Assembly (NCBI GenBank): GCA_030623125.1
Contig: JAUXMQ010000060.1
Span: forward strand, 1 to 6,862
Reading direction: 5' to 3'
DNA: 6,862 nucleotides
From: Acidimicrobiia bacterium
GTDB taxonomy: Bacteria; Actinomycetota; Acidimicrobiia; Spongiisociales; ZC4RG35
Numbering within the stretch: position 1 is the first letter of the stretch; the number at the start of each line of letters is the position of its first letter. The notes below the pieces were generated by a model that saw only the letters and a list, made by a program, of their open reading frames with translations, did no database searches and had not been told where the DNA came from. The translations under genes and the position numbers were made by a program. Positions 1-6,600 of the stretch are shown here, piece after piece.

Positions 1-609
1 GCTCGTCCTTTCATACTCCCGAAACTGTGGGGAGACCTCCGAGGAGAGAGAGACCACCATGTGGGGCGCCTCCTCGGCGACCAACTCGGCAAACCGGCGC
101 TCGTGGTCCGGATTGAGATAACTGTGGAGAAAGCACACGGCGAGAGACGTCACGCCTCGCTCGGATATCTCACGAATGGCTGCGCGTGCCGAGACCTCGT
201 CCATGGGGTCACGCACTGTTCCGTCGGCCAGCACACGCTCTTCTATCTCCCATATCCAGGACCGATCGATGAGCGGGTCGGGCTTGGTGATCTGAAGGTC
301 ATACACCTGATAACGCTTCTCCCTCCCGATCTGGAGCACGTCCCGAAAACCCACTGTTGTGACGAGGGCGACTCCCTCCCCCTTTCTTTCGATGACGATG
401 TTCGATCCGAGGGTGGTTCCGTGAACGACCCTCGTCACCTCGCTGAAGTCGATACCCGCGTCTTCGAGAAGGACCTCGAGCCCGGCGATGCATGCCTCAG
501 AGGGATCGGGATAGGTGGTTAGCCGCTTGCCGGTGTGCCAGCGGCCTTCTGCGTCCTCCAGGACGAAGTCGGTGAATGTGCCGCCGACATCGAATCCCAC
601 CCTGATCAT
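1..609 (-). CDS. Hydantoinase/oxoprolinase (HyuA)-family ATPase subunit, N-terminal part (runs off the left edge)
   Basis: The frame is open from an ATG at 609 to base 1 (203 codons), so only the N-terminus is present; complete family members are usually around 650-700 residues. Residues 5-13 (GFDVGGTFT) are the phosphate-1 loop of the ASKHA ATPase fold. Residues 57-64 (RVVHGTTL) and the stretch around 85-115 with GFRDVLQIGR and KPDPLI are hallmarks of the Hydant_A_N domain. The visible part ends in SPQFREYERT, the usual entry to the main HyuA domain. The family covers N-methylhydantoinase, 5-oxoprolinase and the ATP-hydrolysing subunits of acetone and acetophenone carboxylases; the fragment does not discriminate between them. 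Its ATG overlaps the stop of the upstream dehydrogenase gene (ATGA) and has only a weak purine-rich ribosome site, so translation is probably coupled. A HyuB partner would be expected beyond the left edge. The family call is firm; the substrate is unknown. Confidence 0.92.
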   Translation of the reverse strand, partial: MIRVGFDVGGTFTDFVLEDAEGRWHTGKRLTTYPDPSEACIAGLEVLLEDAGIDFSEVTRVVHGTTLGSNIVIERKGEGVALVTTVGFRDVLQIGREKRYQVYDLQITKPDPLIDRSWIWEIEERVLADGTVRDPMDEVSARAAIREISERGVTSLAVCFLHSYLNPDHERRFAELVAEEAPHMVVSLSSEVSPQFREYERTS

Positions 610-1745
610 TTGTCTTCGCCGAGAACGCCCCGGCCGATGATCCCACGGAGGAGTTCGGAGGTTCCGCCGCCGTACAGCAGAAAGCGTGCGTCCCTGAAGT
701 AGCGCTGGGCTGCGTACTCCATGGCAAATCCGTAGCTGCCAAAGATGCGTGTTGTCTCATCGACGATCCTCGCGCAGGCCTCGGTGGCGAAGAGCTTGGC
801 CATAGCCGAGCGATGTGGGCTGGGCTCCCCCCTATCGATTCGGGCCGCCGCGTCATCGGTCATCAGCGAGGACGCATAGAGAGAGGTCTCCATCTCGGCC
901 AGCTTGTGCTCGATGCTCTGGAATTTGCCGATGCTGCGTCCGAACGCCTGACGTTCTTTCGAATACGCCACCGCGTCTTCAAGCGCGCGTCTGGAGAGCC
1001 CAACCGCCAGGGCCGCGGTCATCACCCGAATCTCGGCCAGCACACCTCCGATATTCCTCACACCATCACCCTCCTCGCCGAGGAGGGAATCGTCACGAAC
1101 GAAACAGTCGTCAAACGACACTTCCGAGGTCAGACTGGATCTCACGCCCAGTTTCTCGATTGGTCTACCCACCGAGAACCCCGGATTGTCCACATCCACC
1201 AGGAACAGTGCGATGTTTCGGATTCCCGCCTCGTCACTGGTCTTGGCCCCCACCGTGAGAAAAGAGGCAACGGGGGCGTTGGTGATCCACGTCTTGGCTC
1301 CGTTGATCACCCAGCCGTTGTCGACTTTCTTCGCCCGGGTCTTCATGGCCCCGAGATCCGATCCGGCATCCGGCTCGGTCAACGCGAAGGTGGCGACCGA
1401 CTCCCCCCTCAGGGCAGGAAGCAAGTATCTCTCGTGGTGTTCGAGCGTGCCGTATCGGTGGACGAAGTGCGTACCCATGAGGCTCTGCATGGCACAGATG
1501 GCAGCAAGGGAAAGACTCCCGAAAGCAAGCTCGGTGTACATCACGCAGGCGGTGCCGAAGTCCGCCCCCTGACCTCCCACGTCCTCTGGGTAACGCAGTC
1601 CGAAGAACCCGAGTTCGCCCATCCTCCCGAACAGGTCCTCGGGAAACACACCGTGTCGATCGAGTTCTTCGGCATTCGGCGAGACCTCGGCCGCGACGAA
1701 GGATCGAACCGAGTCTCGAAACAGATCACGCTCCCCGGCCGCCAT
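606..1745 (-). CDS. Acyl-CoA dehydrogenase family flavoprotein, with no Glu at the usual catalytic positions
   Basis: This is a complete 379-residue protein, the normal length for an FAD-dependent acyl-CoA dehydrogenase, which would desaturate an acyl-CoA and pass electrons to an electron-transfer flavoprotein. The flavin/substrate motif ALTEPDAGSD is at 121-130, WITN at 153-156, the Tyr-x3-Arg-x2-Phe-Gly signature at 261-269, and RDARFLLYGGGTSE at 351-364. The start was placed at the ATG at 1745: it gives the family's normal N-terminus and overlaps the mutase stop as TGATG. A longer frame reaching 1835 would add 30 residues that only mirror the mutase C-terminus. The oddity is the catalytic base. 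The medium/short-chain-type Glu before Gly-Thr is Gly360. The isovaleryl/long-chain-type position just before Arg240 is Ile239, with Glu238 one residue off. The reaction may therefore be unusual, or use a shifted base. It is the middle gene of the operon. Confidence 0.95.
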   Translation of the reverse strand: MAAGERDLFRDSVRSFVAAEVSPNAEELDRHGVFPEDLFGRMGELGFFGLRYPEDVGGQGADFGTACVMYTELAFGSLSLAAICAMQSLMGTHFVHRYGTLEHHERYLLPALRGESVATFALTEPDAGSDLGAMKTRAKKVDNGWVINGAKTWITNAPVASFLTVGAKTSDEAGIRNIALFLVDVDNPGFSVGRPIEKLGVRSSLTSEVSFDDCFVRDDSLLGEEGDGVRNIGGVLAEIRVMTAALAVGLSRRALEDAVAYSKERQAFGRSIGKFQSIEHKLAEMETSLYASSLMTDDAAARIDRGEPSPHRSAMAKLFATEACARIVDETTRIFGSYGFAMEYAAQRYFRDARFLLYGGGTSELLRGIIGRGVLGEDK

Positions 1746-3364
1746 CAAAAGATGTCCAATGGCTCTTGGTATTCGCCGAACTCGGCCCGCAGAGTCGAGA
1801 AGATCTCTCCGATGGTCGCATATGCCCTGACACATTCGACGGTTGCCGGCATGATGTTCGTCTCCGGGTCACGTGCCGCGTTCTCGAGGGACGCGATGGC
1901 GGCTGCAACCGCCTCCTCATCCCGATTCGCTCGCACATCTGCCAACCGTCTTGTCTGCTCCGCACGGGCCCCCGGGTCAAGGGTGAACAGTCCGGTCGGA
2001 GTCTGTTCGTCGGTTTGGGTGAAGATGTTCTCACCCACGATCTGGCGTTCGCCCGCTTCGACTGCTGCCGCATGTTTGTACGCCTCGTCGAGCACCACCC
2101 GGGCTATGTGTCCACTCTCGATGGAGCGCGCCATTCCGCCCCGCCGGGCAACATCGTCCATCAATTCGAGGATGCGGCGCTCATACTCATCGGTGAGCGA
2201 TTCGACGAAGTACGAGCCGGCAAGAGGGTCGGCGGTATCGGCCACCCCGGTCTCGTGGGCGATGATCTGCTGGGTGCGGAGCGCGGTCAGCATGGCCTGC
2301 TCGTCGGGGATCTCGAACGCTTCCTGCCAGGTGTTCACCGTGAGACTCTGGACACCTCCCAGCACCAGGGCCAGCGTTTCCACGGTGGCCCTGACAATGT
2401 TGTTCAAAGGCTGTTTGTGACTGAAGGTGGAGCCGCAGGTGCCGGCGAACCAGAGGAATCTCCACGACCGCGGGTCTTTGGCGCCATATCGCTCCTTCAT
2501 CAATCGCGCCCAGATCCTGCGACTTGCCCGATACTTTGCCACCTCCTCGAAGAGATTCATGAAGGCCCCGAGATTCCACGAGATCCGTGGGGCGAACGAG
2601 TCGATGTCCAATCCTCTCTGAAGAGCCCGCTCGATATATTCGATTGCATTGGAGATCGCGAACGCCATCTCCTGGACGGCGGTGGCACCGGATTCACGGA
2701 TGTGATAGCCACAGACGGAGATGGGATTGGCCCGAGGCATCATCTCAGAGCAGTACTCGAACGTGTCTGCCACGATCCGGAGACTTGGTTCGACCGGAAA
2801 CACACAAGCCCCTCGTGCAAAGAACTCCTTGAGAATGTCGTTCTGAACGATGGGTCGGAGCTTCTCGGGCGGAACGCCCTGCTTCTCGCCGGTCACCTGA
2901 TACAGGGCGAGAAAGAGGAAGGCAGGAGCGTTGATCGTGAACGATGTTGACACCTCGTCGAGGGGGATCCCGTCGAAAAGGACTTCGAAATCAGCCAGCG
3001 AATCGATTGCGACCCCAACCCTGCCAACCTCCGGGCCCCACTCCTCGTGATCGGAGTCGTAGCCCATCTGGGTGGGAAGGTCGAGGGCTATCGACAGACC
3101 GGTAGCACCCTCTTCCTCGTAGAGCCGTCTGTTCCAACCGCTGACCTCTGACACGGTTCCGAACCCGGTGTAGGTACGCATGGTCCAGAGCTTGTTCCGG
3201 TACATCTCCGGATAGGGGCCCCGGGTCATCGGGTATTCACCCGGATCCCCCAGATCGCGCTGGTAGTCGAGATGGGCAGTGTCATCGGGCCCATAGACGG
3301 TCTTGATGGGGACGCCGGAGGTGGTTTCCACAACCCGCCCCGACTTTGTCGGTTTGGCATTCAC
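1745..3364 (-). CDS. Coenzyme-B12-dependent acyl-CoA mutase large subunit (methylmalonyl-CoA mutase family)
   Basis: This 539-residue protein is the TIM-barrel substrate-binding half of a methylmalonyl-CoA mutase-type carbon-skeleton mutase. It ends before the cobalamin-binding domain (no DxHxxG motif), so a separate small B12 subunit is expected, as in split mutases. Visible landmarks are RGPYPEMY at 48-55, TYTGFGT at 64-70, DLPTQMGYDSD at 95-105, QNDILKE at 174-180, GYH at 219-221 and NNIVR at 321-325. By alignment from memory to the Propionibacterium enzyme, Tyr65, Arg184 and His221 match Tyr89, Arg207 and His244. This pattern resembles methylmalonyl- or ethylmalonyl-type mutases rather than isobutyryl- or hydroxyisobutyryl-type. 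However, the conserved His328-x-Gln330 pair is Phe306-x-Gly308, so the substrate is doubtful. The GTG at 3364 was chosen because AAAGGAG lies 9 bases upstream; another GTG at 3391 has no ribosome site. This is the first gene of the minus-strand operon. Confidence 0.94.
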   Translation of the reverse strand: MNAKPTKSGRVVETTSGVPIKTVYGPDDTAHLDYQRDLGDPGEYPMTRGPYPEMYRNKLWTMRTYTGFGTVSEVSGWNRRLYEEEGATGLSIALDLPTQMGYDSDHEEWGPEVGRVGVAIDSLADFEVLFDGIPLDEVSTSFTINAPAFLFLALYQVTGEKQGVPPEKLRPIVQNDILKEFFARGACVFPVEPSLRIVADTFEYCSEMMPRANPISVCGYHIRESGATAVQEMAFAISNAIEYIERALQRGLDIDSFAPRISWNLGAFMNLFEEVAKYRASRRIWARLMKERYGAKDPRSWRFLWFAGTCGSTFSHKQPLNNIVRATVETLALVLGGVQSLTVNTWQEAFEIPDEQAMLTALRTQQIIAHETGVADTADPLAGSYFVESLTDEYERRILELMDDVARRGGMARSIESGHIARVVLDEAYKHAAAVEAGERQIVGENIFTQTDEQTPTGLFTLDPGARAEQTRRLADVRANRDEEAVAAAIASLENAARDPETNIMPATVECVRAYATIGEIFSTLRAEFGEYQEPLDIF

Positions 3365-3373
3365 CGCTATCCG

Positions 3374-3380
3374 CTCCTTT
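3374..3380 (-). promoter_or_regulatory. Ribosome binding site of the mutase gene
   Basis: On the minus strand this reads AAAGGAG, with 9 bases between it and the GTG at 3364. It decides the start: the upstream in-frame GTG at 3391 is preceded by CCCTTCG, with no Shine-Dalgarno-like sequence. The mutase is therefore 539 rather than 548 residues. Confidence 0.7.
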
Positions 3381-3407
3381 GCTCGAGACACCGAAGGGCC
3401 CGTTCAC

Positions 3408-3413
3408 CCTATA
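3408..3413 (-). promoter_or_regulatory. Possible -10 element for the mutase operon
   Basis: The minus strand reads TATAGG, inside the most A/T-rich stretch just upstream of the mutase ribosome site. It would give a leader of roughly 35 bases. No recognisable -35 hexamer lies 16-18 bases upstream, so this is a weak candidate only. Confidence 0.2.
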
Positions 3414-3452
3414 TCCCGGTTTCTTGCCTCGAAGCGGGATCACGAGCCGGCT

Positions 3453-3466
3453 GGTGACCGGTCACC
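3453..3466. repeat. 14-base perfect palindrome, candidate operator
   Basis: GGTGACCGGTCACC is identical to its own reverse complement with no spacer. It lies about 90 bases upstream of the mutase start and about 165 bases upstream of the fusion gene. A spacerless palindrome in a divergent promoter region is typical of a dimeric repressor site. The regulator cannot be named, and no regulator gene is in the window. Confidence 0.5.
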
Positions 3467-3502
3467 TGTTGGCCGGTGGTCGTATCGAGCACCCGTGAGG
3501 TC

Positions 3503-3527
3503 TTTGCATCAGGAGAAATGATGCAAA
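3503..3527. repeat. Perfect inverted repeat with 8-base arms, candidate operator
   Basis: TTTGCATC at 3503-3510 is exactly reverse-complemented by GATGCAAA at 3520-3527 across a 9-base spacer. The arms are A/T-richer than their surroundings and there is no trailing T run, so a terminator is unlikely. The position between two divergent genes suggests a transcription-factor site that could act on either or both. A further GATGCATC at 3591-3598 shares the half-site core. Confidence 0.5.
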
Positions 3528-3620
3528 TGGCGGGTTGTTTTAGCTGCTGGCCGGTGTGACTCTTGAAACCAACCGAACGGCCGGACGGGAGATGCATCGC
3601 GTCCTCGAAATGTGCCGAGT

Positions 3621-3625
3621 AGGAG
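3621..3625 (+). promoter_or_regulatory. Ribosome binding site of the IorA-GltD fusion gene
   Basis: AGGAG lies 6 bases before the GTG start at 3632. A TAG in the same frame at 3626-3628 rules out any start further upstream. The next in-frame ATG lies well inside the conserved IorA domain, so GTG 3632 is the start. Confidence 0.8.
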
Positions 3626-3631
3626 TAGGCG

Positions 3632-6600
3632 GTGACGGCTGATCATCCGTTGATCGCGGCGGGAGAAGGGCATACCGAGTTCCTGCTGGGTAATGAGGCA
3701 ATAGCGCGTGGAGCCATCGAAGCCGGCGTCGGCTTCGCCTGCGGTTACCCGGGCACGCCCTCCACCGAGGTGACAGACACCTTCGCCCGATTTGGCCCGC
3801 AACTGGGCATTCCATTCGAGTACTCGGTGAACGAAAAGGTTGCGCTCGAGATGGCCTTCGCCGCCTCGCTGGCTGGTGCCCGCTCCATAGTGGCCATGAA
3901 GCATCTCGGGCTCATGTCCGCGGGTGACCCTCTCACGACGATTCCCTACATCGGGGTCGTTGGGGGCCTGGTGATCGTCAGCGCCGGTGACCCTTCGAGC
4001 CACACCAGCCCCAACGAGCAGGACCAGCGCCATCTGGCGGATGCGCTCCACATTCCGATGCTGGACCCGCGAACGCCTCAGGAAGCATTGGAGGTGACGC
4101 GCTTCGCCTTCGAGCTCTCCGAACGTGCCCGTCTCCCGGTAATCGTGCGCCCCACTACGAGGGTGTGTCACACATCGGCACCGATCACGTTCGGGCCGAT
4201 CACCAAACGCGAGACGCCAGGTTTCCGGCGCGATCCCGGACGGTTCCTGCCTCTGCCGCCCAATGCACGCCGGATGAGGGTGGAGATCAACGACCGGTTG
4301 GAGATTGCGGGCCGGATGATGAGCGAGTCGGGTTTCTTTGGACGTCAGGGCGGGGGGCGCACCGCCATCCTCGCGTCAGGCGCCCCCACTCCCATCTGCT
4401 CCGACTTGATCAACGAAGAACTCGCCGAGCAAGAGATCGTTTTGCTGTCGCTGGGTGTGGTCTATCCATTGCCCGAAGATTGGCTCATCGCCGAACTGCG
4501 CCAGTTGGACACAGTGGTCGTAGTGGAAGAGCTGTCTCCCTATCTCGAGGATCAAGTACGAGCTCTCTGCTCCCTTCATGAGCTCAATACGAAGATTCTG
4601 GGCAAGCGCACCGGCCATCTTCCCTTCGAGGGGGAGTATCGGCCTGAGATCATCCGAACGATGCTCCACGATGTCTTCGGAGTCGGATCACCTGTCTCCC
4701 GTCCCGAAGAGCTGCGTCTACTGCCGCAGCGGGCGCCAACGCTGTGCGCTTCCTGCCCGCATCGCTCCGCCTTTTTCGCAGCGCGCTCCGTATTCGGAGA
4801 CGATGCTCTCTATTTCAACGACATCGGGTGTTACACGCTTGGGGTGGCGCCCCCGTTGAAGGCAGGCGACGCCCTGTTGTCGATGGGATCGGGTTTCACG
4901 CTCGCCGCAGGCGTTGCTCGCACCACCGGCGAACGTACGTTGGGTTTCCTCGGCGATTCGACTTTCTTTCATTCGGGCATGCCCGCGCTTTTGAACGCCA
5001 TCAAGGAAGACGTGAACATGGTGGCGGTCATCATGGACAACGAGGTCACCGCAATGACCGGATTCCAGGAGAGCCCCGGAATCGAGCTTGGGCCGGACGG
5101 CCCCCACCGCTCGGTCGACATCGAAGCAATCGTGCGGGCCCTGGGTGCCCGCCATGTGGAGACGATCGACCCCAACGATCTTGCTTCGGCCGTGGCCGCA
5201 TTTGAGAGGGCAAAACAACGAGATGAGCTCAGCGTTGTGATCTCCCAGCGGGCATGTCCGGTCTTCTTCGACCGAACGGTGGAACACACCGACCTGGTGA
5301 GCTCCATGGAGATCAGCACCTACGCGATCGATCATGATCGTTGTCAGCATTGCGGTCGATCGAGCTGCGGTCAGCGCTGCGAGCAGGTAGTTGTCGAAGG
5401 GTTCGAGCGGGCCATGGCCAGGGCGCGCTCCCTCGAGGTCGGTGACGAAGCCGACCGGCCAATGGTCGCTTCCTGTGCCACTGCATGCCCGTTGTATCTG
5501 TGCATTCAGGGTTACGCAGCCCACATTGCCGCGGGACGATACGGGGATGCCCTCGAGCTGATCATGAGCGGACTTCCTCTACCGGATTCGGTGTGCCGGG
5601 TCTGTCATCGGCCCTGTGAGGCCGTGTGTGTGCGGGCCGGCGTCGATGAACCCGTCGCGATCAATGATCTGAAGCGGTTTGTCATGGACTGGGCGGGGAC
5701 CCAGGATGAATTCCCCTACCGGCCAAAGGGCGAGGCCGCGAATGGTATGAGTGTGGCGGTCATCGGAGCGGGACCGGCCGGCCTCGCAGCCTCCCACGAA
5801 CTCGCGATGCGCGGCTACCAAGTCCGGCTCTATGACTCGAACACCGAGCCTGGAGGTCTTCTGAGATCAGGCATTCCAGACTATCGCCTCCCCTCCGAGG
5901 TTCTGGATCGTGATATCCAACGCATCCTCGACCTTGGTGTGCAGTTCGAAGGGAAGCGCCGACTCGGCGCCGATCTCAGGCTCAGCGAGCTTCTCGATTC
6001 CAACGATGCCGTGCTCGTCGCCATCGGCGGCGGCGGGGACAGTGTCTTGAATCTCCCCGGGGACGGCCCTGAAGTCGTGCCGGCGCTGAGCTACCTGGGC
6101 AACGGTCTTGGGCCGGCCCGCCGAGTTCTGGTGGTGGGTGGCGGCAACTCCGCCATCGACTCGGCACGGACGGCACTTCGCCGCGGTGCCTCCCATGTGG
6201 TGATCGTCTCTCTGGAGCGGCGTGACGAGATGCCCGCGATCCAGAGCGAGGTCACTGCCGCCGAGCACGAGGGCGTCGAGATCCGAGACGGTGTTCGGGT
6301 GACAGGATTGGTGCCCGGAGGCATCGATCTCGAGCGCGTCGAGGCAACGGTTCCCGGGAGCAGAGACCCTGAGACCTATGTGGCGATAGAGGGCTCCCAC
6401 ATCAGGATGGAGATCGATCGGGTCATTGTGGCCATCGGCCGGACCGGTATCGGTTCGACGGTGGAAGATGATGTCGTCTTGGAATGGTCGGAGGATATCG
6501 ACGAGAAGACCGGCGGAACGTCCCACGAGCAGATCTTTGTTGCAGGGGACCTGATCGGTGGCGATCGCACCGTGACAGGGGCGATCGCCGGCGGGTTACG

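Larger units (their letters stand above)
3365..3631. promoter_or_regulatory. Divergent intergenic control region between the mutase operon and the IorA-GltD fusion gene
   Basis: This 267-base gap is the only sizeable non-coding stretch in the window and lies between two genes read outward, so it should carry the promoters of both. It contains a Shine-Dalgarno site at each end, a 14-base perfect palindrome and a perfect 8+8 inverted repeat. A GATGCATC palindrome at 3591-3598 shares the GATGCA core of the inverted repeat. No convincing sigma70-like -35/-10 pair was found for the plus-strand gene, and only a weak -10 candidate on the minus strand. Short reading frames in the gap have no family resemblance and were not called. 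Confidence 0.7.

Noticed and set aside
1745..1835. Upstream extension of the dehydrogenase frame to a start at 1835
   Set aside because: The extra 30 residues overlap the mutase C-terminus in another frame and do not resemble the family N-terminus; the ATG at 1745 fits length and coupling.
813..2420. Long plus-strand open frame (535 codons) opposite the dehydrogenase and mutase
   Set aside because: It is antisense to two clearly conserved genes, its translation resembles no family, and such long shadow frames are common opposite G/C-ending codons.
1766..2950. Second long plus-strand frame (394 codons) opposite the mutase
   Set aside because: It lies antisense to the conserved mutase coding sequence, has no recognisable motif and no convincing ribosome site.
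3365..3391. Upstream GTG at 3391 as the mutase start
   Set aside because: It lacks a ribosome site, while the GTG at 3364 has AAAGGAG at good spacing. The longer form cannot be fully excluded.
3470..3556. Direct repeat TGGCCGGTG at 3470-3478 and 3548-3556
   Set aside because: Nine G/C-rich bases recurring once within 80 bases can easily be chance at this composition, and flanks are not conserved.
3573..3588. Imperfect G/C-rich dyad around CCGAACGGCCGGACGG
   Set aside because: Only 6 of 8 arm positions match and there is no T run, so neither a terminator nor an operator can be supported.
3509..4171. Minus-strand frame of 220 codons over the start of the fusion gene
   Set aside because: It overlaps the strongly conserved IorA N-terminal domain on the other strand and its translation is low-complexity Arg/Gly-rich text without a motif.
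4718..5524. Minus-strand frame of 268 codons opposite the IorA thiamine-binding region
   Set aside because: It is a shadow of the conserved IorA coding frame; no family resemblance.
5867..6526. Minus-strand frame of 219 codons opposite the FAD/NAD(P) domains
   Set aside because: It is antisense to clear Rossmann motifs of the fusion protein, with no motif of its own.
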